Shown here: one piece after another, positions 1-9,655 of the stretch
How positions within the stretch are numbered: the first letter of the stretch is position 1
How the letters are laid out: each line of letters opens with the position of its first letter
Notes under the pieces: generated by a model
Told to the model about the DNA's origin: nothing
Database searches by the model: none
What the model saw: only the letters and a program-made list of their open reading frames with translations
Made by a program: the position numbers and the translations under genes
DNA from: Citrobacter sp.
Lineage (GTDB): Bacteria; Pseudomonadota; Gammaproteobacteria; Enterobacterales; Enterobacteriaceae
Reading direction: 5' to 3'
Assembly (NCBI GenBank): GCA_019415335.1
Contig: DXKH01000059.1
Span: 10,442-74,441 of the forward strand
DNA: 64,000 nt

Positions 1-944
1 GCCAGACCGTAGTTACGCGCTTCCATCGTCACCTGGTCCGCCCCGAAGTTCGCCCCGGCGGAGAGCGCCGAGCCCTGTCCGGTTTCAAAGTACAGGCAGT
101 TTTCCCCGGCGATCCGGTTAAACTCCGCCCCTACCGCGCGCGCTTCGTCCAGCATTGCCAGCTCCACGCCGAACTCTTTTAAGCCCTTTTCACTGCCGCA
201 GATACTCTGGAAGATCAGTCCACCCGGCGCACCGCGACGGATCGCTTCAATCTGCGTGGTAACGTGCGCCAGCACGCAGCCCTGGGTCGGGATGTTGAAC
301 TTGTCGATCACCCCATAAACCGTGTCCAGCACGCGGCTTAAGTTCTCCACGTCGTCGGTCACCGGGTTGACGCCAATCACCGCATCGCCGGCACCGAAAG
401 AGAGCCCTTCGTAGATTTGCGCGGCGATACTCTGCACGTCGTCACGGGTATCGTTCGGCTGCAGACGGCAGCTAAAGGTGCCCGGAATCCCGATCGTGGT
501 GTTGGCTTTTTTGATCACCGGCATTTTCTTGCCGCCGTAGATCAGATCGGCGTTAGAGCAGATCTTCGCCACCGCCGCCACCACTTCCGAGGTCAGTCCT
601 TTACGCGTAAAGGCAATATCATCAACCGAGGTGTCATCGCTCAGCACATGCTCACGCAGTTCGCTGATGCTCCAGTTCTTAATGCGGTTGTAGGCCGTTT
701 CGTTGACATCGTCCTGAATCAGGCGCGTGACGCAGTCCTCTTCATAGGAAATCACCGGGTTGTTGCGAATATCCGCCACCGTCATTTCCGACAACACCTG
801 TTTCGCCGCTACACGCTCCTGCGAGCTTTGCGCCGCGACGCCGGCCAGCACATCCCCCGAACGCAGTTCGTTGGCTTTTGCCAGCACCTCTTTTACATCC
901 TTAAACTGATAAACATTGCCGAACAATGTGGTCTTTAGTTTCAT
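1..944 (-). CDS. eutB: Ethanolamine ammonia-lyase large subunit, N-terminal part (runs off the window)
   Basis: EutB is the catalytic TIM-barrel subunit of the adenosylcobalamin-dependent lyase that splits ethanolamine into acetaldehyde and ammonia inside the Eut microcompartment. The ATG is at 944-942 and 314 complete codons are present; the C-terminal third lies beyond base 1. The start MKLKTTLFGNVYQFKDVKEV and the segments GGKKMPVIKKANTTIG and IFQSICGSEKGLKEFG are typical of the family (about 453 residues in E. coli). It follows eutA after 11 nt. The CPZ-55 prophage that separates eutA and eutB in E. coli K-12 is not present here. Confidence 0.96.
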   Translation of the reverse strand, partial: MKLKTTLFGNVYQFKDVKEVLAKANELRSGDVLAGVAAQSSQERVAAKQVLSEMTVADIRNNPVISYEEDCVTRLIQDDVNETAYNRIKNWSISELREHVLSDDTSVDDIAFTRKGLTSEVVAAVAKICSNADLIYGGKKMPVIKKANTTIGIPGTFSCRLQPNDTRDDVQSIAAQIYEGLSFGAGDAVIGVNPVTDDVENLSRVLDTVYGVIDKFNIPTQGCVLAHVTTQIEAIRRGAPGGLIFQSICGSEKGLKEFGVELAMLDEARAVGAEFNRIAGENCLYFETGQGSALSAGANFGADQVTMEARNYGL

Positions 945-955
945 AAGTCGTTCCC

Positions 956-2359
956 TCAGGAAGGAAATGCGAGTGATTTCACCGTCACCGGCACAACCGA
1001 TCCGCCAAACAAAGGCGTACCAATGTCGATATAGTCGCCCGCCCGGACAATCACTTCGTCAATGACCGCCAGCGGGAGTTGCTGTAACTGTGGGCGCAAC
1101 AGCATGCCCAGCGCTTTACCAAAGTCCTGCTCGGCCACCACCAGCAGGGGATGCGGATTCGGGTAACGCGCGATGAAGGCCAGCAGCGCGTCGATGACCG
1201 TGAGTAATGCGGCGTAACGCACCGGCAGCGAGGCGGGAAGCGCCAGTACGTATGCGTCAGTCTGTGGATCCAGATCGAGCTGCATCAACGCCTGTTGCCA
1301 GGCACCAACCAGATCGGCGTCATCCATCGGGATCGCCACCGGCAGATTGCGCAGCGGCAACTGAACGCCTTCCAGCCAGATGGTGCTACCGGAAAGCGAC
1401 AGCGTGTGCGCCCCTGCGCCAATCACCGTGGCGCGCACGGTCTGCGCCGGAAACTGCACGTTCATCGCACGCAGACGCGGATGCTCATGCAGCGCTGTCG
1501 CCAGCAGCGGCCCAATATCAGAAAAACAGAACGGGTCGGCAGGCAGGTTGCGATAGCACTCCCCCACGCCGCCAGACAGGGTGATCACCTCCGGCTTCGT
1601 GCCCGCCGGTAATAGCCCGGTTTGCATCAGCGTCTGCGCCAGCGGCGATAACGCGCCGTCGATCACTTCCACAATCAGGCTCGCCATCCGCTGCGCGACT
1701 TGCCCCAACTGCGCGATGGTCAACGAACGGGCGTCGGTACCAATCCCGAACACCTCATCGACAATCTTCTGACCGGGATGATGGGCATGCACGACGCGTC
1801 CCTGACCGTCGGTCTCCAGCAGACGCCCGCCGACGTTCAGACAGGCGGTGCCACTCACCTTTCCGGCCTCGAACAGCGCATAGTTCGAGGTGCCGCCACC
1901 GATGTCGATATTCAGCACCCGGCACATCCGCTGTTCAGACAGGGTTTGCGCCCCGGCACCGTGACCGGCAATCACCGATTCCAGATGCGGTCCAGCGCTG
2001 GCAACCACAAAGTCACCGAGCGACTGGGAGAGCGTCATCACCGCCGGGCGCGCGTTGCGGGTTTTCGCACTCTCGCCGGTGATGATGATGGCCCCTGAAT
2101 CAACCGATTCCGGCGCGATCCCCGCCGCCTGATACTGCGCGAGGATCAGCGCTTTAAGTTCGTCCTCCCGCAACCCGCCCTGCTTATCGACGGGGGTAAA
2201 GAAGACCGGACTTTGCCAGCTAATGTCGCGTTTGATGAATTCGTAACGGGGCACCTGCGACACAGCCGCGCGGTTAACCAGTTCCAGGCGCGAGAAGATC
2301 ACCTGAGTGGTTGTGGTGCCGATATCTATACCGACGCTCAGTAGCTGGCGCGTGTTCAC
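956..2359 (-). CDS. eutA: Ethanolamine ammonia-lyase reactivating factor EutA
   Basis: EutA is an ATP-dependent reactivase that exchanges damaged cobalamin for adenosylcobalamin on EutBC. The 467 residues match the E. coli length. ASKHA-type nucleotide-binding loops are visible: VGIDIGTTTTQV near residues 9-20 and IDIGGGTSN at 151-159, with VITLSGGVGE later in the protein. Its ATG overlaps the eutH stop as ATGA (4 nt), which suggests translational coupling. It acts on the EutBC lyase encoded immediately downstream. Confidence 0.96.
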   Translation of the reverse strand: MNTRQLLSVGIDIGTTTTQVIFSRLELVNRAAVSQVPRYEFIKRDISWQSPVFFTPVDKQGGLREDELKALILAQYQAAGIAPESVDSGAIIITGESAKTRNARPAVMTLSQSLGDFVVASAGPHLESVIAGHGAGAQTLSEQRMCRVLNIDIGGGTSNYALFEAGKVSGTACLNVGGRLLETDGQGRVVHAHHPGQKIVDEVFGIGTDARSLTIAQLGQVAQRMASLIVEVIDGALSPLAQTLMQTGLLPAGTKPEVITLSGGVGECYRNLPADPFCFSDIGPLLATALHEHPRLRAMNVQFPAQTVRATVIGAGAHTLSLSGSTIWLEGVQLPLRNLPVAIPMDDADLVGAWQQALMQLDLDPQTDAYVLALPASLPVRYAALLTVIDALLAFIARYPNPHPLLVVAEQDFGKALGMLLRPQLQQLPLAVIDEVIVRAGDYIDIGTPLFGGSVVPVTVKSLAFPS

Positions 2360-3582
2360 GATTGCGCCTCCACTTCCGTTTCTGCCGGAACGTTTTCATC
2401 TTTTGGCACCAGCATCATGGCCACACCAATCGCCGTGACACCGCCAATCAATTTGCCGACAATCATCGGGAAGATCATGGCGTTCATGTTGGCCGCCGCG
2501 AAGCCTAAGTGGTCACCCAGCGCGAAGGCTGCGGAGACGGCGAAAGCGCAGTTGATCACTTTGCCGCGGGTATCCATCTGCTTCATCATGCCGAACATCG
2601 GGATGTTGTTCGCCAGCGTTGCCACCATGCCACCTGCCGCCATATTGTTGATTTTCAGCAGGCTACCGACGCGCATCAGCGGTTTCTCAAACCAGCGGGT
2701 CAGCAGCAGCACCATCGGATATGCCCCGAGCAGCACGCAGGAGATAGAACCGATCACTTCAATGGCGCGCATCACTTCGCCGGGGGTGTCGCCAGGTGCC
2801 ATGAAGATCGGGTCGAGGCCAGGGATTAACTCCCAGCCCAGCAGGAACTTGATGACCGCCGCCGCGAGGCCAATGGTGATCAGCGCGACGAGGAATTTGG
2901 CGAAGATCTGGAAGCCGCTGATCATTTTTTCCGGGATGAATTTCAGTCCCAGCGCCACCAGCACGGCGACGATGATCACCGGGATCATGTTCATCAGGAT
3001 CAACGCGAAGGTGAATTCGACCGGCTGCCCGTTGATCTCAACCCCCGAGTACATCGCCACCAGCCCCCCGGCGATACAGCCGATAGGGATCGTGACAATA
3101 CCTGCCAGCACGCCTAGCGCCAGATAACGGCGGTCGGACGGTTCGATAATGCCCAGCGCAACGGGGATGGAGAACACGATGGTGGGTCCCATCATTGCCC
3201 CCAGAATCAGCCCGGAGTAGAGCCACGCCGCCACATCGCCACCCGCCAGCTCTTTGGCGAGGAAGAAGCCGCCCATATCGCATGCCAGCAGGGTTCCGGC
3301 GAACATGGACGGGTTCGCGCCAAGCATTTCATACAGCGGAATAATCACTGGCCCAAGCAGTTTGGCTAACACCGGCGCCAGCGCGGTCATACCGACCATC
3401 GCCAGTCCCAGAGCGCCCATCGCCATAAACCCTTCTTCAAACTGACCGCCGGATCCCTCAATACTTTTGCCGAACTTTCCGAGGAAACGCGCCGACCCGC
3501 CGAACTGCGACAGGATCCTGTCCACGGCGGCAATCAGCATAAAGAACATCATGATGTACATGATGATTTCGTTAATTCCCAT
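2356..3582 (-). CDS. eutH: Ethanolamine permease EutH
   Basis: EutH is an inner-membrane ethanolamine transporter that matters most when external ethanolamine is scarce or the pH is low. The ATG at 3582 gives MGINEIIMYIMMFF and 408 residues, as in E. coli; an in-frame upstream extension to 3642 runs into a REP element and is unlikely to be translated. The protein is almost entirely hydrophobic, with many predicted membrane segments and Gly/Pro-rich loops. A purine-rich GGAGATAAGGG precedes the start. Its stop overlaps the eutA start by 4 nt. The 122-nt gap to eutG contains a BIME. Confidence 0.95.
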   Translation of the reverse strand: MGINEIIMYIMMFFMLIAAVDRILSQFGGSARFLGKFGKSIEGSGGQFEEGFMAMGALGLAMVGMTALAPVLAKLLGPVIIPLYEMLGANPSMFAGTLLACDMGGFFLAKELAGGDVAAWLYSGLILGAMMGPTIVFSIPVALGIIEPSDRRYLALGVLAGIVTIPIGCIAGGLVAMYSGVEINGQPVEFTFALILMNMIPVIIVAVLVALGLKFIPEKMISGFQIFAKFLVALITIGLAAAVIKFLLGWELIPGLDPIFMAPGDTPGEVMRAIEVIGSISCVLLGAYPMVLLLTRWFEKPLMRVGSLLKINNMAAGGMVATLANNIPMFGMMKQMDTRGKVINCAFAVSAAFALGDHLGFAAANMNAMIFPMIVGKLIGGVTAIGVAMMLVPKDENVPAETEVEAQS

Positions 3583-3610
3583 ACCCTTATCTCCATTTGC
3601 CAGGGTTTTC

Positions 3611-3690
3611 GTAGGTCGGATAAGCACAGCGCCATCAGGCAATGATGCCGCGTTTTGCCGGATGGCGGCGCGAACGCCTTATCCGCCTAC
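3611..3690. repeat. REP/BIME element inside the eut operon (eutG-eutH gap)
   Basis: Two oppositely oriented REP-like units are visible, beginning GTAGGTCGGATAAG and ending CTTATCCGCCTAC, with GCCGGATGGCGGCG inside. Such palindromic units fold in RNA, stabilise upstream mRNA and can bind gyrase or IHF. Placed within the operon, it may make the eutS-to-eutG message more abundant than eutH-eutA-eutB. Confidence 0.85.
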
Positions 3691-3704
3691 GTCCTGGTAT
3701 GCTT

Positions 3705-4892
3705 TTATTGTGCCGCCGCGTACAACTCGATAATGTCGCTCTGCGTGGCGGTGCGTGGGTTACTGCGAATACAAATATCCTCCAGCGCGGCTTGCGCCCA
3801 GGTGCTGTAGTGTTCTGGTTTTGCACCGACGTCAGCGAGCCGTTTGCTCTGGCCCACTTCAGCAATCAGTTCACTGACGGCGGCGATAGCATCGCGATCG
3901 TCTGCTTTCTTATTGGTCAGTGCGCGCCCGATATGGCTAAAGCGTTCGCGACAGACCATGCGGTTAAAGCCCATCACCGTCGGCAGCAGCATGGCGTTCG
4001 CCTGGCCGTGCGGAATGTGCAATGTGGCGCCTGGCTGATGTGCCATCGCATGACACAGCCCCAGTCCGGCGCTGGAAAACGCCATTCCTGCCATGCAGGA
4101 AGCGAGCAGCATGCTCTCCCGCGCGGCGAGGTCGTGACCATAGCCCACGGCTTTCGGCAGCGATTTGCCAATCATCGCAATCGCGCCAATCGCCAGACTG
4201 TCGGTAAACGGCGAGGCATTCAGCGCGCTGTATGCCTCAACCGCGTGCGTCAGTGCATCAATCCCGGTCATTGCCGTTACGTGAGGCGGTACGCCTTCGG
4301 TCAGCGCGGCATCAAGGATTGCCACGTCCGGCATCAGCGTCGCATGTGCCAGCACCTGCTTGCGCCCCGTCGCCGCGTCGATAATCACCGTTACGTTGGT
4401 GGTTTCCGATCCGGTTCCGGCGGTAGTGGGGACGGCAATCAGCGGCAGACGCGGACGTAAGCTGCTGTATTCCGTCATCTCCGCCAGCGTCTGATTTGGA
4501 TTCGTCACCAACAGGGCAACGGCTTTTGCCGCATCCAGCACTGAACCGCCGCCAAAGGCGACAACGCCGTCACATTTTGACTCGCGCAACTGGGCAACCG
4601 CCGCGCAGACGTCGGTGATGCACGGCTCGCCCATCGGACACGGCCAGACCGTCATCGCCACGCCTTTCATCGCCAGACTGCGCTCTAACGAGGCGGTCAT
4701 TCCCGCCTGATGCAGGAAACTGTCGACCATCACGAACAGGTGGCTTAAGCCTCGCGATTGTGCTTCCTGTCCGCAGGAACTGAGCGCGCCGAGCCCGCAT
4801 AGCGTGACCGGTGGTACGCTGAACGTTTTCACGCGTTGCAGATTCAGGGTATCGAATGCCTGAAAGAGCGCCGTCTGCAATTCAGCTTGCAT
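3705..4892 (-). CDS. eutG: Ethanol dehydrogenase EutG (iron-type alcohol dehydrogenase)
   Basis: EutG reduces acetaldehyde to ethanol and regenerates NAD+ inside the microcompartment. The 395 residues equal the E. coli length. The nucleotide-binding motif GGGSVLD lies at about residues 114-120. The metal-ligand motifs of family III alcohol dehydrogenases are present as DALTH, CHAMAH and IPHGQAN. The N-terminal helix MQAELQTALFQAFDTL could serve as an encapsulation signal (inference). The start codon lies within the 3' end of eutJ (11-nt overlap). Confidence 0.95.
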   Translation of the reverse strand: MQAELQTALFQAFDTLNLQRVKTFSVPPVTLCGLGALSSCGQEAQSRGLSHLFVMVDSFLHQAGMTASLERSLAMKGVAMTVWPCPMGEPCITDVCAAVAQLRESKCDGVVAFGGGSVLDAAKAVALLVTNPNQTLAEMTEYSSLRPRLPLIAVPTTAGTGSETTNVTVIIDAATGRKQVLAHATLMPDVAILDAALTEGVPPHVTAMTGIDALTHAVEAYSALNASPFTDSLAIGAIAMIGKSLPKAVGYGHDLAARESMLLASCMAGMAFSSAGLGLCHAMAHQPGATLHIPHGQANAMLLPTVMGFNRMVCRERFSHIGRALTNKKADDRDAIAAVSELIAEVGQSKRLADVGAKPEHYSTWAQAALEDICIRSNPRTATQSDIIELYAAAQ

Positions 4893-5721
4893 AGATTCCC
4901 TCCGCTTTCTCTCTCCCGCTGTTTGCGATCGCCAGCGGTGTCATAAACAGGCTGTGCCGGGGCAGATGCACCTTGAGCTCCGGGAAGCGCTGGCGAAACA
5001 ACGCCTCCACGCCCGGCTGCATACAGGAGCCGCCCGCCAGCCATAAATCGGCTATTCCTTGTCCTTCGATATGACGGGCAACGATCTCCGCCATTTTTTC
5101 GTAGACCGGTTTCACCACCGGCCAGATCGCCTGTGCGTTGCTGCGCTTGAACTGCTCGGCCTCTTCCAGTGGGATGCGACGATTCCCGGCCAGGGTCAGA
5201 GAAATATGGTGACCGCCCGTCGCTTCATCCGCCGAGTACGTCACTTTGCCCTGCTTAACAATGGCGATCCCGGTCGTGCCGCCACCGATATCCACGACAC
5301 CGGCGTTATCCAGTTGCAGAAGATCGGCAACTGCGGTCGGTTCATCCAGCACATGGCTGACCTCCAGCCCAGCAGATTCCAGCACGTTGATGGAGATGCG
5401 CGGGTCGGTGCCCGGCGGGAACGAGGTCGCCGCGTGGGTAAACCGGCTGCCGAGCTGTTGTTCGAGTGTATCGAGATGGCGACGCACGATAGTGACCGCA
5501 CCGAAGAAATCCCAGACGATGCCGTCACGCACGACGTCAGCCCAGTCAAGACACACCGCAACCGGCTGTCCGTCGCCGTCGACAACCATCGACACCACGT
5601 CGCAGGTGCCGAGATCAACGCCCAGCCACAGCGCGGAATCGCTCGTTGCAGGCGTCTGATTACACAGGTCAGCGGCTTTTTGCAGTCCTGGGGTGAGCCA
5701 GCTTTCTTCGTCGTGCGCCAT
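4882..5721 (-). CDS. eutJ: Eut microcompartment chaperone-like ATPase EutJ
   Basis: EutJ is an ASKHA-fold protein related to DnaK; its exact role in ethanolamine utilisation is unsettled, and a chaperone for shell or enzyme assembly is usually proposed. The 279 residues start at MAHDEESW after the SD GGAGAGAG; a 20-residue upstream extension covers the eutE tail and is rejected. Loops WLGVDLGTCDVVSM (about 32-45) and VVDIGGGTTGIAIV are the phosphate-binding elements. It overlaps eutG by 11 nt and follows eutE after 10 nt, so it is translated as part of the polycistron. Confidence 0.94.
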   Translation of the reverse strand: MAHDEESWLTPGLQKAADLCNQTPATSDSALWLGVDLGTCDVVSMVVDGDGQPVAVCLDWADVVRDGIVWDFFGAVTIVRRHLDTLEQQLGSRFTHAATSFPPGTDPRISINVLESAGLEVSHVLDEPTAVADLLQLDNAGVVDIGGGTTGIAIVKQGKVTYSADEATGGHHISLTLAGNRRIPLEEAEQFKRSNAQAIWPVVKPVYEKMAEIVARHIEGQGIADLWLAGGSCMQPGVEALFRQRFPELKVHLPRHSLFMTPLAIANSGREKAEGIYAS

Positions 5722-5731
5722 CTCTCTCTCC

Positions 5732-7135
5732 TTAAACGATGCGGAACGCATCCACCAAAACACAGCGACGCAGACGCACAAACGTGCGCGCGCTGGTCAC
5801 CCCTTCCCCGGTTGGCGTGGTGATGGTCATGGTGGTCCAGCCTTCACCGCCCAGTCCCAGCCCGGCAATGCACGGTCCGTTCTTGACGAAGATGCTGGTA
5901 TCAATGGCGTTCGCCATCTGGTTCATGTTGTCGATGTTGCGCGAGTGCATCGCGGCGGTATGGTGACAGCCGCCTTCCAGTTGCACCGCCAGCGCAATCG
6001 CCTCGTCAACGTTTGCCGCCCGTACCACCGGCAGGACCGGCATCATCAGTTCCGTGACGGCAAAGGGATGCGTGGCAGGCGTTTCAACAAACAGCAGTCG
6101 GGTTTGCGCCGGAACTTGCAGCCCAATGGCGGCGGCAATTTTCGCCGCGTCGCGTCCGACCCAGTCACGGCTGACAGTGCCTTTGCCACGCTCATCGATA
6201 TTTTTCAGCAGCACTGACTGGAGCTGTTCGGCCTGCGCGGCGCTCAGTTTCACCGCCTGCTGGCCTTCCATCAGGCGCATCAGCTCATCCGCCACGCTGT
6301 CGACGACAATCAGCACCTTCTCATCAGCGCAAATGATGTTGTTATCGAAGGACGCGCCTTTGACGATGGATTGCGCAGCCCGCGCCAGATCCGCCGTCTC
6401 ATCGACAACCACCGGCGGATTACCGGCGCCAGCGGCAATCAGACGTTTATTGGTGTGTTTGCGGGCGGCGTCGACCACCGCTTCGCCACCGGTGACGACC
6501 AGCAGACCAATGCCTGGGTACTTAAACAACCGCTGTGCGGTTTCGATATCCGGGTTCGCCACGGTCACCAGCAGGTTTTCCGGGCCACCTGCCTCCACCA
6601 CCGCCTGGTTAAGCAGTGTGATAGCGCGTTGTGAAACGCCTTTCGCCGCCGGATGGGGAGCGAATACGACGCTGTTACCGGCAGCAATCAAGCTGATGGC
6701 GTTATTAATCACCGTCGCCGCCGGGTTAGTGGATGGCGTCACTGAGGCGACGACGCCCCACGGCGCATTTTCGATCAGCGTCAGGCCGTTATCGCCGGTG
6801 AGTACCTGCGGCGATAAACACTCCACGCCCGGTGTCCCGCGTGCCTGTGCCACGTTTTTGGCAAATTTATCGTCGACGCGTCCCATGCCGGTCTCTGTGA
6901 CGGCAAGTTCCGCTAATTCTTTGGCATGCTTTTCGCCCGCTTCACGAATGGCGTGAATGGCAAGCTGGCGCATCGCCACGCTCTTCAGCCCCTGCTGAGC
7001 GACTTTTGCTGCCGCCACCGCATCATCCAGGGAGGCAAAGACGCCCATTTCATGAACGGCGGTCGCTGGCTGGCTGCTGTCTTTCATTTTCAGCAGTACC
7101 GCTTTCACCACCTGTTCAATATCCTGTTGATTCAT
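5732..7135 (-). CDS. eutE: CoA-acylating acetaldehyde dehydrogenase EutE
   Basis: EutE converts acetaldehyde, NAD+ and CoA to acetyl-CoA. The 467 residues match E. coli. The catalytic cysteine is C269 in the segment FDNNIICADEK. The first roughly 18 residues (MNQQDIEQVVKAVLLKMK) form an amphipathic helix of the kind that targets enzymes to bacterial microcompartments, and a flexible linker follows. It sits between the shell gene eutN and eutJ with an 11-nt gap on the eutN side. Confidence 0.96.
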   Translation of the reverse strand: MNQQDIEQVVKAVLLKMKDSSQPATAVHEMGVFASLDDAVAAAKVAQQGLKSVAMRQLAIHAIREAGEKHAKELAELAVTETGMGRVDDKFAKNVAQARGTPGVECLSPQVLTGDNGLTLIENAPWGVVASVTPSTNPAATVINNAISLIAAGNSVVFAPHPAAKGVSQRAITLLNQAVVEAGGPENLLVTVANPDIETAQRLFKYPGIGLLVVTGGEAVVDAARKHTNKRLIAAGAGNPPVVVDETADLARAAQSIVKGASFDNNIICADEKVLIVVDSVADELMRLMEGQQAVKLSAAQAEQLQSVLLKNIDERGKGTVSRDWVGRDAAKIAAAIGLQVPAQTRLLFVETPATHPFAVTELMMPVLPVVRAANVDEAIALAVQLEGGCHHTAAMHSRNIDNMNQMANAIDTSIFVKNGPCIAGLGLGGEGWTTMTITTPTGEGVTSARTFVRLRRCVLVDAFRIV

Positions 7136-7146
7136 GATGTTCAGTC

Positions 7147-7434
7147 CTATTTGTGGAATATCACCTGACCGCCAGCCACCACTTCATCGACGATACCAAT
7201 CACGCACAGATCGACAGGGGACGCTTCGCTGCGATGCGCCTGGCGAGCAGAACTGCCGCTAACCAGCAGCACCCACTCCCCGGTTCCCGCCCCGATGCTG
7301 TCAATGGCGACGGCACACTGCCCGTCGGGATTTCCCTGGGCATCGATCATCTCCACCATCAGCAATTTGTCGTGTGCCAGTCCCTGATGGCGTACGGTAC
7401 AAACGATTTGTCCTGTGACGACTGCCAGTTTCAT
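7147..7434 (-). CDS. eutN: Microcompartment vertex protein EutN
   Basis: EutN is a small bacterial-microcompartment-vertex (CcmL/EutN family) protein whose pentamers cap the vertices of the shell. The 95 residues begin MKLAVVTGQIVCTVRH and contain GIVDEV near the C-terminus, as expected for this OB-fold-like family. The gap between its start and the eutM stop (77 nt) carries a single REP unit. Function follows from family membership and the neighbouring shell genes. Confidence 0.95.
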   Translation of the reverse strand: MKLAVVTGQIVCTVRHQGLAHDKLLMVEMIDAQGNPDGQCAVAIDSIGAGTGEWVLLVSGSSARQAHRSEASPVDLCVIGIVDEVVAGGQVIFHK

Positions 7435-7469
7435 ACCCGCCTCCGTGGGTTAAGTTGTGCTGCGATCCT

Positions 7470-7501
7470 GTAGGCCGGATAAGCGCAGCGCCATCCGGCC
7501 C
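7470..7501. repeat. Single REP unit inside the eut operon (eutM-eutN gap)
   Basis: The unit GTAGGCCGGATAAGCGCAGC followed by GCCATCCGGC is a canonical Y-type REP palindrome. It lies directly after the eutM stop codon on the transcribed strand. It may stabilise the eutM message, which encodes the most abundant shell protein (inference). Confidence 0.85.
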
Positions 7502-7511
7502 CCAGTCCTGC

Positions 7512-7802
7512 TTAGATGTTGCCGTCGCCTTTGAAGCTGATCGGGAACACTTCTTCCAGATCGCCATGCGGACGTGGGATCACGTGAACGGAGACCAGTT
7601 CGCCGATACGTTGCGCAGCAGCAGCACCAGCATCGGTTGCTGCTTTGCAGGCCGCGACATCGCCACGGACCATCGCAGTCACCAGACCGCCACCAATCTG
7701 TTTCACACCAACCAGCTTCACGCGTGCGGCTTTTACCATCGCATCAGAGGCCTCAATCAGTGCAACCAGGCCCCGGGTTTCAATCATTCCTAAAGCTTCC
7801 AT
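7512..7802 (-). CDS. eutM: Major hexameric shell protein EutM (BMC-H)
   Basis: EutM forms the main hexagonal tiles of the Eut shell, with central pores for small metabolites. The 96 residues contain a single BMC domain: [20 protein letters not shown] at the start and [19 protein letters not shown] in the pore-forming region. It follows eutD after 36 nt, which include a small GGTCC...GGACC hairpin at about 7821-7836. Confidence 0.96.
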   Translation of the reverse strand: MEALGMIETRGLVALIEASDAMVKAARVKLVGVKQIGGGLVTAMVRGDVAACKAATDAGAAAAQRIGELVSVHVIPRPHGDLEEVFPISFKGDGNI

Positions 7803-7838
7803 TGTGTTTTCCTCTCATGGGGTCCAGAACGGGACCAT

Positions 7839-8855
7839 TTATACAACCAGGGTTTGTGAGTCACGTTCGCGACTCACGTCAGTCTGGCGCGGCATGGCTG
7901 CCACCAACGCCAGTTCGATAATTTCCTGTACGCTACAGCCTCGCGAGAGGTCATGAAGCGGTGCGGCAAGCCCCTGAATCAGCGGCCCGACGGCACGATA
8001 CCCGCCCAGACGCTGGGCGATTTTGTAGCCAATATTGCCGGCTTCCAGTGACGGAAAAACCATCACGTTGGCGTTGCCCCGTAGCGGACTGGCTGGCGCT
8101 TTTTGCGCGGCGACCTCCGGTACAAAGGCGGCGTCAAACTGCAGTTCGCCATCCACGAGTAGCGTGGGCGCGCGTTCGCGAACAATCTCCGTTGCCTGCT
8201 GCACGTTCGCCACGCAGGGATGACGGGCGCTACCCTGACTGGAGAATGACAGCATCGCCACGCGCGGTTCTTCACCGGTGATGGCGCGCCAGGTGTCGGC
8301 GCTGGCGATCGCGATATCCGCCAGTTGTGCCGCCGTTGGCTGCGGCACCACGCTGCAGTCGGCAAACCCTAACGCCGGGCCGACGTACTGCGGCAGCATC
8401 AGGAAAATGGACGACAGCGTTTTACATCCCGGCTGCAGGCCGATAATGCGTAAGCCCGCGCGCAGCACGTTAGCCGTGGAAGAGAGGTTGCCAGCGATAC
8501 AGACATCCGCCTGGTCTGCGCTAACCATCGCCGCAGCGAACATCAGCGGGTCATTGAGTTTCTCAACGGCATCCGGCGGCGTTTTCTCTCCGGACCGGGC
8601 GAGCCAGCGCTCTGCGAACGCTTCACGCATCGCCAGGTTGCTGTACGGATCGATAACCTGAATCCCGTCCAGCGCCACCCGATGCGTGAGGGCGAACTGG
8701 CGCAGCGCGAACGGACTGGTCACCAGAATGGGGTGCGCCAGGCCGTGCTGTTGCAGGTAGTGCGCCGCTTTCAGCACGCGTTCGTCTAACGCATCCGGGA
8801 AAACCACCCTAGCCGGGGCTTGCTGAGCCCGCTCGCGGGCGCGTTCAATGATCAT
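7839..8855 (-). CDS. eutD: Phosphotransacetylase EutD
   Basis: EutD turns acetyl-CoA into acetyl phosphate and recycles CoA within the microcompartment. The 338 residues are the length of the short, catalytic-domain-only phosphate acetyltransferases. Family segments such as [20 protein letters not shown] and [17 protein letters not shown] near the C-terminus are clear. The ATG overlaps the eutT stop (ATGA, 4 nt). The same domain appears as the C-terminal half of MaeB encoded at 11310-13589. Confidence 0.95.
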   Translation of the reverse strand: MIIERARERAQQAPARVVFPDALDERVLKAAHYLQQHGLAHPILVTSPFALRQFALTHRVALDGIQVIDPYSNLAMREAFAERWLARSGEKTPPDAVEKLNDPLMFAAAMVSADQADVCIAGNLSSTANVLRAGLRIIGLQPGCKTLSSIFLMLPQYVGPALGFADCSVVPQPTAAQLADIAIASADTWRAITGEEPRVAMLSFSSQGSARHPCVANVQQATEIVRERAPTLLVDGELQFDAAFVPEVAAQKAPASPLRGNANVMVFPSLEAGNIGYKIAQRLGGYRAVGPLIQGLAAPLHDLSRGCSVQEIIELALVAAMPRQTDVSRERDSQTLVV

Positions 8856-9655
8856 TGTTCACCTCCCAGTCGCTGTTGGATCTGGCTGACGGTGAGCGGG
8901 TGTTTGGTGACACACAGAATCATCATCACGTAGACCGCGCTGGAGAGACGGTTCAGCGCCTGCAAAATATCCGGTCGCAGGACGTCAAAACCGCGGGTGA
9001 TAAAGACCTGGGCGGCGATCGTTTCCGTTTCGCGAACTTTGGTACGCAGCAGATTCAGCAGCGCGGACTCACGACCATGGCTGGCTTCAGGCACCAGATG
9101 ATCGTGCTCCAGATAGCGCAGCGGTTGATGGGAAAGACGATGCAGATCATCCTCGTTCAGCCCGACAATGGACTGTGCCGCCAGCGGTTCATCCATCGCA
9201 TCGGCGCGCATAATATTGCCCAGCCGCGAACGAATATCCGCCAGCCAGGGCTGCCACGGCTCCGCCAGTTCGATTTGCAGCCACACCGCCAGCGCGATGG
9301 TGCTGTCCAGCGCGGCGCGAAAGCCCAGACGCGGATCGCTTTTGGCGACCATTTTGTCCGCCGTCAGGTGGGTCAAGGTGTCAGGCTTTTTCGCCACCGG
9401 CTGGCGACACAGCTCACAGCAGGCCTGGGGATGTGTATCCCTACTGGTTAACCCGTGCACCGGCTGCGGCTGCTGTTGCTCGTCGTCGACAAACAGACTG
9501 CCCTGCTCATCCAGAAACTTGATGCGCAGATGACGGCCTTCCAACAGTTCGCGGGCAGAGGGCGTCAGGCGAGCGTCAGCGGGGAGATGGATTTCTGCCC
9601 CTTCGCTGAGCGTATGGTTCGCTCTGAGCCATGCTTCGGTGATGAAATCTTTCAT
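8852..9655 (-). CDS. eutT: Corrinoid adenosyltransferase EutT
   Basis: EutT makes adenosylcobalamin from ATP and cob(I)alamin for the lyase. The ATG at 9655 gives [14 protein letters not shown] and 267 residues; it overlaps the eutQ stop as ATGA, and an 8-codon extension upstream is unlikely. The diagnostic metal site HX11CCX2C is present: a His in PVHGL, eleven residues, then CCELC. This separates it from PduO- and CobA-type enzymes. The eutD start overlaps its stop by 4 nt. Confidence 0.95.
   Translation of the reverse strand: MKDFITEAWLRANHTLSEGAEIHLPADARLTPSARELLEGRHLRIKFLDEQGSLFVDDEQQQPQPVHGLTSRDTHPQACCELCRQPVAKKPDTLTHLTADKMVAKSDPRLGFRAALDSTIALAVWLQIELAEPWQPWLADIRSRLGNIMRADAMDEPLAAQSIVGLNEDDLHRLSHQPLRYLEHDHLVPEASHGRESALLNLLRTKVRETETIAAQVFITRGFDVLRPDILQALNRLSSAVYVMMILCVTKHPLTVSQIQQRLGGEQ

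Noticed and set aside
7821..7836. Short GGTCC...GGACC hairpin between eutM and eutD
   Set aside because: A 5-bp stem without a U tract is too small to call a regulatory or terminator element.
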